Positions 1 to 8,664 of a DNA stretch of 41,089 nt are shown here, piece after piece. The position numbers and the translations under genes are program-made. Origin of the DNA: Paraclostridium benzoelyticum. Its GTDB lineage: Bacteria > Bacillota > Clostridia > Peptostreptococcales > Peptostreptococcaceae. The DNA is taken from contig NZ_LBBT01000219.1 in NCBI RefSeq assembly GCF_001006285.1, forward strand, positions 1 to 41,089, read 5' to 3'. A model generated the notes under the pieces. The model saw only the letters and a list, made by a program, of their open reading frames with translations. It was not told the DNA's origin and searched no databases. The first letter of the stretch is position 1. Every line of letters starts with the position of its first letter.

Positions 1-10
1 AATAATTTAA

Positions 11-22
11 GAAAATGTTTTC
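11..22. promoter_or_regulatory. weak cre-like palindrome
   Basis: GAAAATGTTTTC resembles a CcpA cre core, but the central CG is TG. It lies about 170 bases upstream of the mapped promoter, so it may be an auxiliary site, a site for an upstream gene, or chance in AT-rich DNA. Confidence 0.25.
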
Positions 23-65
23 AAAGTAGTGCTGTATATTAATTTTATATAAGAATAATGAATAT

Positions 66-77
66 AAACTTAAGTTT
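66..77. promoter_or_regulatory. perfect 12-bp palindrome, possible operator
   Basis: AAACTTAAGTTT is a perfect palindrome about 110 bases upstream of the -35 box of the locus promoter. It could bind a dimeric regulator. No second copy was noticed before the transporter promoter, so this is weak. Nothing else clear is seen in bases 1-187. Confidence 0.2.
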
Positions 78-187
78 GTACACTTTTTACAATTGATAAA
101 AATAAAGAACTAATTAACAAAAAATAAGCTAAAACTACACTTATATTATAAAAGCTATACTAAGTAAATATAGATGTTTATATCAAA

Positions 188-216
188 TTGACAGTGAAAA
201 CGTTTCTAAATATAAT
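188..216 (+). promoter_or_regulatory. sigma-A promoter of the N-glycan locus
   Basis: TTGACA at 188-193, a 17-base spacer, then TATAAT at 211-216: both hexamers match the sigma-A consensus exactly. Transcription should start near 223, giving a leader of about 25 bases before the GH38 start at 249. A cre site lies in the spacer, so a strong promoter is probably held down by CcpA when preferred sugars are present. Confidence 0.85.
195..208. promoter_or_regulatory. cre site (CcpA) inside the promoter spacer
   Basis: TGAAAACGTTTCTA matches the catabolite-responsive element pattern, with the central CG and flanking A and T runs. It lies between -35 and -10 of the locus promoter, where bound CcpA would block RNA polymerase. 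This fits carbon catabolite repression of a glycan-use operon. The match is seen; the repression is inferred. Confidence 0.75.
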
Positions 217-248
217 GAGACTATATTAGCGAAGGGGGAGAAAAAAGC

Positions 249-3200
249 ATGAAAGATATGTTTTATACAATAGATAAGCTTAGAAATAGAATACATGAAC
301 TAGATGATTATAGATATAGAGATAAAGTAGAACTTGAATATTTTAACACAAAGTTAAATGGGGACAGAGATATAGCGCCTAATATTCCAACTGAGTATGA
401 TGGAGTTATAAAAACTGGGGAGACATGGAAAGGAAGAGATTTATACCTTTGGATGCAAAAGCAAGTTGATATACCATTAAACTGGGAGAAAAAAACTGTT
501 GTTGGTATATTTGATTTTGGAGAAACTGGAGCTGGGAACAACTCTGGATTTGAATCGTTATTTTATCTAAATAATAAGCCTTACCAAGGGGTTGATAGCA
601 ATCACAAAGAAGTATTTTTACCGAAAGATATTAATGGAACTAGCGTGGAATTAATATTTAGACTATGGACTGGGCTTGAAGGAGGAGGAATTCCAAGAGA
701 ACAAGAACATCGTATAAATAGAGCTCAATTAGCGTGGTTAGATGAAAAAGTAGATGATTTGTTCTATAATGCAAGTGTAATTTTAGAAACTATAGGAGAA
801 CTAGATGAGTATTCTCCAGATAAAGTTCACTTAACAAAAATACTAAATAATGCATTTAAATTAATTGACTGGGCATATCCAGGTAATGAAGATTTTTATA
901 ATTCACTACATGAAGCCTCAGATTACTTAAATAAAGAAATAGATAAAATTGATAAACATTCAGTGGTTAATGTAACTTGCATTGGACACACTCATATAGA
1001 TGTTGCTTGGCTTTGGAGATTAAAACATACTAGAGAGAAATGCGCAAGGTCATTTTCAACAGTATTAAGATTAATGGAAAGATATCCTGAGTACATATTT
1101 TTACAAACACAACCTCAGTTATATGAATATGTAAAAAATGATTACCCAGAATTATATGAAGCTATAAAACAAAAGGTTAAAGATGGTAACTGGGAAGTTG
1201 ATGGTGGAATGTGGTTAGAAGCAGACTGTAATATACCATCAGGAGAATCTTTAGTAAGACAAATTTTAGTAGGTTCGAGATTCATAAAAGAAGAATTCAA
1301 TAAAGATGTTGAATATTTATGGTTACCAGATGTTTTTGGATACTCATGGGCGTTACCTCAAATATTAAAAAAATCTGGAATAGATATGTTTATGACAACT
1401 AAGATAAGTTGGAATCAATATAATAGAATGCCGCATGATACATTTAAGTGGAGAGGAATAGATGGTTCAGAAATACTAACTCACTTTATAACAACTCCAG
1501 AACCATGGAGTCAACCTGGATCTTGGTTTTATACATACAATGGAAGACTTACACCTAAAACAGTAAAAGGGGTATGGGATGCATATACAGATAAAGGAAT
1601 AACTAATGATTTATTAGTATCTTATGGTTTTGGAGACGGTGGCGGTGGAGTAAACCGTGAAATGTTAGAGTATAGAAAAAGATTAGATAAAATGCCAGGA
1701 TTACCTAATGTAAAGACTGGAAAAGCTAGTGAATACTTTAGATGTTTAAAAGAAAAGGTAGAAAAAACTGACGAATATGTTCATACATGGGATGGAGAAT
1801 TATACTTAGAATATCATAGAGGTACATATACAAGTCAGGCATACACTAAAATGATGAATAGAAAACTAGAACTTTTATATAGAGAAACAGAGTGGTTATC
1901 AACTGTAGCTTGCTTAACTAACAATGATTGGTCATTATATGCGAATAATGAAATAACTAAAGGATGGAAGACTATACTTAGAAACCAATTCCATGACATA
2001 ATACCTGGTTCGTCTATAACGGAAGTTTATGAAGATGCAAAACAAGAGTATAAAGAAGCAGAAGACATCGCATTAGATATACAAAATAAACTTGAAGAAA
2101 TATATATAAATAAAGATGAACATACTTGGACAATAGTAAATAACTCTAACTGGGACAGGACTGAATCTATAAATATAAAATGCGATGAAGATGGAAGTTT
2201 TTATGATGAAGATGGAAATAAACTAAAATATCAAAGAAATAAAGATGAATATACAGTAGAAATTAAAGATATTCCAGCACTTGGATATAAAAGAATAATA
2301 TTAAAAGTAGATGATGTACAATATGATAACAACTCAGTATTCGAATACTGTGATGGTAAAATTTCAACTCCTAAATATGATATAGAGTGGAATGAATATG
2401 GACAATTAACATCTATATATGATAAAGAAAACAAAAGAGAAGTATTGGCTAAGGGTGAAAGAGGAAATGTTCTTCAAATGTTTGAAGACAAGCCAATGGC
2501 ACATGAAGCGTGGGATATTGATATATTCTATCAAGAGAAGATGAGAGAAGTAAAAGATTTACAAAGCGTTGAATTAATAGAAGACGGAAATATAAAAGCT
2601 GTTATAAGATTTAAATATAAATATATGAACACAACAATAAGCCAAGACATGATAGTATACGCTAATAGTAGTAGAATAGATTTTAAAACAAATGTTGATT
2701 GGAGAGAGAAAAAGCAATTACTTAAGGTGGCATTTGTAGTAGATATAAGAAGTACTATGGCTACGTACGATGTTCAGTTTGGAAATGTAAAAAGACCAAC
2801 TCACTGGAATACTAGTTGGGATAGAGCTAGATTTGAAAGTGTTGCACAACAATGGGTTGATTTATCTGAAAGAAATTATGGTGTAAGTTTATTAAATAAT
2901 TGTAAATATGGCCATGACATAAAAGACAATGTAATGAGATTAACATTATTAAAATCAGCTACACACCCTGATCCAGTACAAGATCAAGGAGAACAAAACT
3001 TTACTTATTCACTATTACCTCATAGTGGAGACTTTATAGATGGAAACACAGTAAAGCATGCATATGAACTTAATCAACCGTTAAAATCTATAAAAGGAAT
3101 GTTAAAGAGTGAGGTTAAAAAGCAATTATTTAAATTTAATGATGCAAATATATTAGTTGATGCTATAAAAAAAGCTGAAGATGAAGATATGATAATAATC

Positions 3201-3380
3201 CGTTTCCATGATTATTCAGGAAGTAGACAAAATGTAAGTATAGATAGTGATTATGAAATTACTGGATGGATGGAGACAAACTTAATGGAAAAACCAATAG
3301 AGAATTTAAGAAATGAAAACTCTATAAATGTTGTTGTAAATCCATATGAAATTAAAACACTTATGATAAAAATGAAGTAA
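249..3380 (+). CDS. GH38 alpha-mannosidase, Man2C1-like long form
   Basis: Retaining, zinc-dependent alpha-mannosidase of 1043 aa with no signal peptide, so cytoplasmic. The catalytic block has HTHIDVAW (H249 and D251 expected to bind zinc), the nucleophile D361 in LWLPDVFGYSW, and a further zinc histidine H582 in NQFHDIIPGSS. An N-terminal region of about 240 residues before the catalytic domain, the overall length and the wording of these motifs match the cytosolic Man2C1 subgroup, which trims free oligomannosides. The start ATG follows a strong AGGGGGAG site and is the first gene after the cre-controlled promoter. The likely substrate is imported oligomannose released by the GH85 of this locus. 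The family is certain; linkage preference (alpha-1,2, 1,3 or 1,6) cannot be read from the sequence. Confidence 0.93.
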   Translation: MKDMFYTIDKLRNRIHELDDYRYRDKVELEYFNTKLNGDRDIAPNIPTEYDGVIKTGETWKGRDLYLWMQKQVDIPLNWEKKTVVGIFDFGETGAGNNSGFESLFYLNNKPYQGVDSNHKEVFLPKDINGTSVELIFRLWTGLEGGGIPREQEHRINRAQLAWLDEKVDDLFYNASVILETIGELDEYSPDKVHLTKILNNAFKLIDWAYPGNEDFYNSLHEASDYLNKEIDKIDKHSVVNVTCIGHTHIDVAWLWRLKHTREKCARSFSTVLRLMERYPEYIFLQTQPQLYEYVKNDYPELYEAIKQKVKDGNWEVDGGMWLEADCNIPSGESLVRQILVGSRFIKEEFNKDVEYLWLPDVFGYSWALPQILKKSGIDMFMTTKISWNQYNRMPHDTFKWRGIDGSEILTHFITTPEPWSQPGSWFYTYNGRLTPKTVKGVWDAYTDKGITNDLLVSYGFGDGGGGVNREMLEYRKRLDKMPGLPNVKTGKASEYFRCLKEKVEKTDEYVHTWDGELYLEYHRGTYTSQAYTKMMNRKLELLYRETEWLSTVACLTNNDWSLYANNEITKGWKTILRNQFHDIIPGSSITEVYEDAKQEYKEAEDIALDIQNKLEEIYINKDEHTWTIVNNSNWDRTESINIKCDEDGSFYDEDGNKLKYQRNKDEYTVEIKDIPALGYKRIILKVDDVQYDNNSVFEYCDGKISTPKYDIEWNEYGQLTSIYDKENKREVLAKGERGNVLQMFEDKPMAHEAWDIDIFYQEKMREVKDLQSVELIEDGNIKAVIRFKYKYMNTTISQDMIVYANSSRIDFKTNVDWREKKQLLKVAFVVDIRSTMATYDVQFGNVKRPTHWNTSWDRARFESVAQQWVDLSERNYGVSLLNNCKYGHDIKDNVMRLTLLKSATHPDPVQDQGEQNFTYSLLPHSGDFIDGNTVKHAYELNQPLKSIKGMLKSEVKKQLFKFNDANILVDAIKKAEDEDMIIIRFHDYSGSRQNVSIDSDYEITGWMETNLMEKPIENLRNENSINVVVNPYEIKTLMIKMK

Positions 3381-3401
3381 TCTAGCTTGAGCAGAGGCTT
3401 G

Positions 3402-3480
3402 TGATGTAGATAATTGTTTCCTTCACACAAAGCACTAAGAGCATGTGCTTTAAGTGTTTCGTCAACAATTATCTACATCA
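3402..3480 (+). repeat. 79-nt hairpin element, copy 1
   Basis: A perfect 17-bp inverted repeat (3402-3418 with 3464-3480) encloses a 45-base core (3419-3463) that starts TCCTTCACAC and ends AGTGTTTCGTC. The core holds a second stem, AAAGCAC at 3429-3435 with GTGCTTT at 3445-3451. Copy 2 at 16463-16541 has the same core ends but unrelated outer-arm sequence. No T-run follows, so it is not an ordinary terminator. It sits between the two GH38 genes, in the sense orientation. I do not recognise the family. Confidence 0.85.
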
Positions 3481-3552
3481 CTTTGCTTTCTGACTTCAAG
3501 TAATTCACTACATTAAGGTGTGGTGGAGATAATTAGTATTGGGGGATTTTTT

Positions 3553-6258
3553 ATGAAAAAGACTGCACATATAATATCTCATACTCATTGGGATAGAGAG
3601 TGGTATTTACCATATGAAACACATCATATGATGCTTATAAAAACTATGGATACTTTACTTGATACATTTGAGAAAGATCCAGAATTTAAATATTATCATT
3701 TAGATGGACAAACAGTTTTACTAGAAGATTATTTGGAAGTTAGACCTGATAGAAAAGAACTTTTAGAAAAGGTTATTAAAGAAGGAAGACTTAAAATTGG
3801 ACCTTGGTATGTTCTTCAAGATGAGTTTTTAACAAGTAGCGAATCAAATATTAGAAATTTACAATATGGTCATAAAGATGCAAATAATTATGGAGTTGAA
3901 GCATGTAAAATAGGGTACTTCCCAGATTCTTTCGGGAACATGGGGCAAGCCCCTCAAATATTAAAGCAAGCAGGAATAGACGCTGCAGCTTTTGGAAGAG
4001 GTGTCAAACCAACTGGTTTTAACAATGAAGTAAGTGCTGATGATAAATTTGAGTCTCCATATTCTGAAATGTATTGGGAAAGTCCAGATGGATCTAAGGT
4101 ATTAGGAATACTATTTGCTAACTGGTACTGTAATGGGATGGAAATACCTACTGATGAAAAAGAAGCTAAAAATTATTGGAGTAAGAGAATAGATGATGCT
4201 GGAAAATTTGCATCAACAAATAATTTGTTATTTTTAAATGGATGTGATCATCAACCTATTCAAACTGATTTATCAGAAGCTATCAAAATGGCTAAGAACA
4301 TATATAGTGATATAGATTTTATACATTCTAACTTTGAAGATTATGTAAATGATTTAAAAAGTAATATAGATAAAGATTTACAAATTATAAAGGGAGAATT
4401 AAGAAGTCAGCAAACTGATGGATGGTACACACTTGCTAATACAGCCTCATCGAGAGTTTACTTAAAGCAATGGAACCAACTTTGTCAGACTTTATTTGAA
4501 AAAGTAGCTGAACCAATAGCAACTATGGCTAGCCAATATGGTTTTGAATACCCTCATCATTTATTTGAGTATGGATGGAAATCTTTAATGAAGAATCATC
4601 CTCACGACAGTATTTGTGGGTGTAGTGTAGATGAAGTTCATAGAGAAATGGTAGCTAGATTTGATAAAGCTAAGGATGTTGCTAAGTATATTGTAAATGA
4701 AAGTTTAACTTATATATCTAGTAAAATAAATACGCTGAAATTTAAAGATTTAGGAGAAAATGTATATCCATTTTTAGTTTTAAATACATCAGGGTATGAT
4801 AGAAAAGGCTTAGTTAAAGTTGAGGTTGATATAGTAAGAAAGTATTTCAAAGAAGGACATCCAAATGAAATAGCAAAAGAAATGAGAAATATAAAGCTTC
4901 CTAAGTTTAAAGTAGTTGATATAAATGGAAATAAGATAGATTCAAATACAAACGATTTAGGAATAAAATTTGGATATGATTTGCCAGATGATAAATTTAG
5001 ACAACCTTATTATTCAAGGCTAGTAAGTGTTGAGATTGAAACGAATAATATTAAGTCTTTTGGATGGGATACATATGCTTTAGTAGAGGATGACTCAAAT
5101 AGCATTGAAAATAGTATTAATAGCTTAATAAATGAAAATATATTAGAAAATGAAAATATAAGAGTTGAAATAAATGAAAATGGAAGTATTAATATATTAG
5201 ATAAAAATACTAGTAAAGCTTTCAAAGATTTATGTATATATGAAAATACAGGTGACATAGGTAATGAATATATTTATAAAATGCCAGAGGGTGAAACACC
5301 ATTAACTACTAAGGAAATAAAAGCTAATATAAATATAAAAGAAGATTTACCATATAAGGCTGTTGTGGAAGTTATTCATAAGTGGGATATTCCCAAAAGT
5401 GCAGATTACTTGTTAGATAAAGAAATTGAAGAAGTATTAGAATTTAAGCATAGAAAGGCACAAAGAGTTAAAGAAACATTACAGATGGAAATAAAAACTA
5501 CCTTAACTTTAGAAAAAAGTGCTAAGGGATTAAAGATTGAATCTGAATTTAACAATATCTGTAAAGATCATAGAATGAGGATGTTATTTAATGCAGATAT
5601 AGAAAGTAATGTTCATTATGCAGAATCAATATTTGAGGTAGCAAAGAGGAATAATATTCCACATACATCTTGTGAAAATCCATGCAATTGCCAACATCAG
5701 CACACATTTGTAAATATACATGACGATAACTATGGACTTACAATTGCAAATAAAGGTTTAAATGAATATGAAATTTTGAATAATGGTAGAAATACAATTG
5801 CAGTTACATTATTAAGAAGTGTTAGGGAATTAGGTGATTGGGGAGTTTTTGAAACTCCAGAAGCTCAGTGTTTAGGAAATCATAAAGTAGAGCTTGAAAT
5901 AATACCTCATGGTAAAGAAGTATTTGATTCTTATAAGGAAGCTCATTTATTCCAAATACCTATAATTTCTAAACAAATGTCTATACAAAGTGGAGAAATA
6001 CCTCGTGCAAACGGTTTACTAAATGTAGAGGGGTATGGTATAATGTGGTCAACATTAAAAAGGGAATGTAAAAATGGAAATAATATATTAAGAGTATACA
6101 ATTTAAACAAAGAAGAAACTATTTTGAATTTAAGTAGTTGTATTTTATTAGGGGATAAGTATAGAGCGAATATATTAGAAGATAAAATCCAAAAAATTAC
6201 AGAAAATAAAATCCACTTAAGACAATCAGAAATAGTAACTGTAAGCATAGGGAAGTAA
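3553..6258 (+). CDS. GH38 alpha-mannosidase, MngB/SpGH38-like
   Basis: Second alpha-mannosidase, 901 aa, of a different GH38 subgroup from the first and close to the bacterial MngB/pneumococcal GH38 type. HTHWDREWY begins at residue 10 (H12 and D14 as zinc ligands). The nucleophile is D125 in YFPDSFGNMGQAPQIL, and H351 in NHPHDSICG completes the zinc site. No signal peptide, so cytoplasmic. The start ATG follows GGGGGA by 6 bases; an in-frame GTG at 3520 would add 11 residues, but alignment of the HTHWD motif favours the later start. The pneumococcal relative removes alpha-1,3-mannose from N-glycans, which fits here by inference. Odd: a cluster C707-C711-C713-H715-H717 near the C-terminus that could bind a metal. 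Confidence 0.9.
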   Translation: MKKTAHIISHTHWDREWYLPYETHHMMLIKTMDTLLDTFEKDPEFKYYHLDGQTVLLEDYLEVRPDRKELLEKVIKEGRLKIGPWYVLQDEFLTSSESNIRNLQYGHKDANNYGVEACKIGYFPDSFGNMGQAPQILKQAGIDAAAFGRGVKPTGFNNEVSADDKFESPYSEMYWESPDGSKVLGILFANWYCNGMEIPTDEKEAKNYWSKRIDDAGKFASTNNLLFLNGCDHQPIQTDLSEAIKMAKNIYSDIDFIHSNFEDYVNDLKSNIDKDLQIIKGELRSQQTDGWYTLANTASSRVYLKQWNQLCQTLFEKVAEPIATMASQYGFEYPHHLFEYGWKSLMKNHPHDSICGCSVDEVHREMVARFDKAKDVAKYIVNESLTYISSKINTLKFKDLGENVYPFLVLNTSGYDRKGLVKVEVDIVRKYFKEGHPNEIAKEMRNIKLPKFKVVDINGNKIDSNTNDLGIKFGYDLPDDKFRQPYYSRLVSVEIETNNIKSFGWDTYALVEDDSNSIENSINSLINENILENENIRVEINENGSINILDKNTSKAFKDLCIYENTGDIGNEYIYKMPEGETPLTTKEIKANINIKEDLPYKAVVEVIHKWDIPKSADYLLDKEIEEVLEFKHRKAQRVKETLQMEIKTTLTLEKSAKGLKIESEFNNICKDHRMRMLFNADIESNVHYAESIFEVAKRNNIPHTSCENPCNCQHQHTFVNIHDDNYGLTIANKGLNEYEILNNGRNTIAVTLLRSVRELGDWGVFETPEAQCLGNHKVELEIIPHGKEVFDSYKEAHLFQIPIISKQMSIQSGEIPRANGLLNVEGYGIMWSTLKRECKNGNNILRVYNLNKEETILNLSSCILLGDKYRANILEDKIQKITENKIHLRQSEIVTVSIGK

Positions 6259-6266
6259 ATTAACGT

Positions 6267-6305
6267 AAAAAGGTTATCTGATTGGATGACCTTTTTATTT
6301 TTTTA
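6267..6305 (+). terminator. terminator after the second GH38
   Basis: AAAAAGGTTATC pairs with GATGACCTTTTT around a short loop, followed by a T-rich tail. It would end or reduce transcription from the GH38 pair before the regulatory genes. No clear promoter fits in the remaining 25 bases before the next gene, so read-through may supply the regulators. Confidence 0.75.
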
Positions 6306-6330
6306 AATATTAATATTGAGGTGATATGTT

Positions 6331-6936
6331 ATGAAAATGGAATCTGTTATATTTAATTTTTGCAGTTGGATATGGAAGTTTGCAGTACTAAATCTTTTTT
6401 GGTCTGTAGGAACTTTACTTGGAGGGGTTGTATTAGGGATAATGCCATCAACTGTTGCAACTTTTTATGTTTTAAGAAAATGGGTTCAAGGGGATTTAGA
6501 AATTAATATTTTTGAGTCATTTAAAGGAGCTTATAAAAAGGAGTTTTTAAACTCTAATAAGTGTGGAGCTGTATTTTTAGGTATATTTTTATTTTTAGCA
6601 TTTGATTTGTGGATTTTATACCAAATAGATGCTATATATGCAACTGTAATTTATATATTAGTAAATGCAGCTTTGTTTTTTTCTGTTATTGCATTTATAT
6701 ACTTTTTCCCAACTTATGTACACTTTGAATTATCGACTAAGGATTATATAAAAAATTCATTTATGTTATCCATGGGAAGTCCAAAAGAGACTATTTTAAT
6801 ATTAATTGGAATAGCTCTACTTGCATACTTTGTAAAAAGTAGTCCTGGGTTATTAATATACTTTGCTATAGTTGTACCAGGGTATTGGGTGATGAATATT
6901 TTATATAAAAAGTTTTTAAAGCTTCAAAGGGCATAA
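6331..6936 (+). CDS. YesL-type membrane protein (DUF624)
   Basis: Small integral membrane protein of 201 aa with about five hydrophobic segments (roughly residues 13-40, 76-97, 102-126, 152-168 and 171-192). The early motif GIMPSTVATFYVLRKW is typical of DUF624/YesL proteins. The start ATG follows GAGGTGAT. YesL-type genes are regularly found beside YesM/YesN two-component systems and LplB/YtcP transporters in polysaccharide-use loci, as here; their biochemical role is unknown. Only 24 bases separate it from the sensor kinase, so the two are probably co-transcribed and it may assist sensing or transporter assembly (inference). Confidence 0.8.
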   Translation: MKMESVIFNFCSWIWKFAVLNLFWSVGTLLGGVVLGIMPSTVATFYVLRKWVQGDLEINIFESFKGAYKKEFLNSNKCGAVFLGIFLFLAFDLWILYQIDAIYATVIYILVNAALFFSVIAFIYFFPTYVHFELSTKDYIKNSFMLSMGSPKETILILIGIALLAYFVKSSPGLLIYFAIVVPGYWVMNILYKKFLKLQRA

Positions 6937-6960
6937 AATTTACATGGGGAGAGGGGTAAC

Positions 6961-8664
6961 TTGAAAAAACTATATAATTTATACACATCTAAAAACCTAT
7001 TTAGTAAGATGCTACTTATATATTCAGCAATAACCATTGTATCTATTTGTTTACTATCTAATATATTTTTAAAGTATTATTTAGAGAGTGAACTACAAAA
7101 CGAGTTAAACATACATTCAGAGATGATATTTAATATAGAAAAAAGATTCGAAGAACAAGATATAGTAAGTACCTCTCTTATAAATGGAATAAATACACAA
7201 AAAAAGATTACTGATGAAATTCAGATGTTAATAAACTCAACGTATGAAGATTATATAAGTTACAAATTAGATAAATTTTCAAGCACAAATGTAAAAGAAG
7301 CAGACTTAGACTATGTAGTAAAAACTATATTATCAGGTAGAAGTGATGCGTTAGCTATTATAATAAATGATAAAAATAAAGAATACGTAAGTGAGCTTGT
7401 TTTTAAACACAGTGATTGGTATAAGTTGAAAAATAAGTTAAAAAGCAAATATATTAGGAAAATAACTAAGCCTATAAAAAATATAGATTCTACTTATGTA
7501 ATAGGGTATGTTGATATATATTTTGATTTGACAAATATAAATAACTTAATTGATGGATCAAATTTAAAAGGTAGACTTTTAATAGCAGATAATTCTAATG
7601 ACATAATACTAGATTCTTATAGGGAAAAAAGCATATGGAATGTAGAAAAAGTTGAAGAAAAATATTTAGATAAGAATAGCAAATTGGCAAGTGTAAAACA
7701 AGATGTACAAACCAAGTATAAATATATTAGCGTAATAAAAAATGAAGATCTAGGAATTGGAAGCATGATTTTTAAAATATCTTTAATTTCATTGTTATGT
7801 ATTGTACTAATACTTTTTATTACTTACCTTGTAATAAAAAATTTCTCTGATAAATTAAGTAATATGATGCAAGGGATAGAAAATATAAAAAGAGGAGATT
7901 TAAGTGTACGATTTAATGTTGAAAAAGAAGAAGATGAACTAGATATGATTGCAAGTGAAATTGATAGAATGTGTGAGAGTTTGCAAGAAAATATAGAGAA
8001 AACATATAAGTCTGAAGTAAAACAAAAAGAAGCGGAATTAAATGCACTTCAAGCTCAAATAAAACCACACTTTTTATACAATACATTAGAGGTTATTAGG
8101 ATGTGTGCTTTAGCAAGTAAAAATAAAGAAGTTGCAAACATGATATATAATTTGGCTAGTATGTTCAAGTACTCTACATATAATAATGCATCAGATGTTA
8201 AATTGTCAGAAATGGTTAATTACTGCGAAATGTATTTGAATTTATGTTGTACAAGATATAAAGGAATAATTGATTATAAAGTAGAAATTGATGAAGAACT
8301 ATTAGATTTTAAAGTTCCAAAATTTATATTACAACCAGTGATAGAAAACAGTATAAATCACGGTATGGCAAAAGATAGAAATGATAATTTCATATCTATA
8401 AAGGCAAACATGATTGAAGAAGATATAGAACTTATAGTTGAGGATAATGGAATTGGAATAAGTAGTGAAAGAATGAATGTGATTGAGGAAAACTTAAATC
8501 AAAATTTACAGAAGAAAAGCTCAATAGGATTAATGAATATAAACAGCAGGCTTAAAATTAGGTTTGGTGATAAATATGGAATACATATAGACAGCGAAGA
8601 AAATAGAGGTACTATAGTTAAAATTAAAATACCTATTTTAAAGGATGGAGTTAAAAATGTATAA
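6961..8664 (+). CDS. YesM-like sensor histidine kinase
   Basis: Membrane sensor kinase of 567 aa. TM1 is near residues 17-38, followed by an extracellular sensor region of about 230 residues, TM2 near 269-291, a HAMP linker to about 345, then a LytS/YesM-type kinase core with the phospho-acceptor H370 in QIKPHFLYNTLE. The N-box IENSINHG (461-468) and the glycine-rich boxes GIGISS and GLMNINSRL of the ATPase domain follow. The start is TTG at 6961 behind GGGAGAGGGG. The stop overlaps the start of the response regulator by 8 bases. The extracellular domain probably reports external glycan or the loaded lipoprotein (inference). Confidence 0.9.
   Translation: MKKLYNLYTSKNLFSKMLLIYSAITIVSICLLSNIFLKYYLESELQNELNIHSEMIFNIEKRFEEQDIVSTSLINGINTQKKITDEIQMLINSTYEDYISYKLDKFSSTNVKEADLDYVVKTILSGRSDALAIIINDKNKEYVSELVFKHSDWYKLKNKLKSKYIRKITKPIKNIDSTYVIGYVDIYFDLTNINNLIDGSNLKGRLLIADNSNDIILDSYREKSIWNVEKVEEKYLDKNSKLASVKQDVQTKYKYISVIKNEDLGIGSMIFKISLISLLCIVLILFITYLVIKNFSDKLSNMMQGIENIKRGDLSVRFNVEKEEDELDMIASEIDRMCESLQENIEKTYKSEVKQKEAELNALQAQIKPHFLYNTLEVIRMCALASKNKEVANMIYNLASMFKYSTYNNASDVKLSEMVNYCEMYLNLCCTRYKGIIDYKVEIDEELLDFKVPKFILQPVIENSINHGMAKDRNDNFISIKANMIEEDIELIVEDNGIGISSERMNVIEENLNQNLQKKSSIGLMNINSRLKIRFGDKYGIHIDSEENRGTIVKIKIPILKDGVKNV

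Noticed and set aside
3402..3480. Hairpin taken as an ordinary intrinsic terminator
   Set aside because: No T-run follows the stem, and the core is shared with a second copy, which a simple terminator would not explain.
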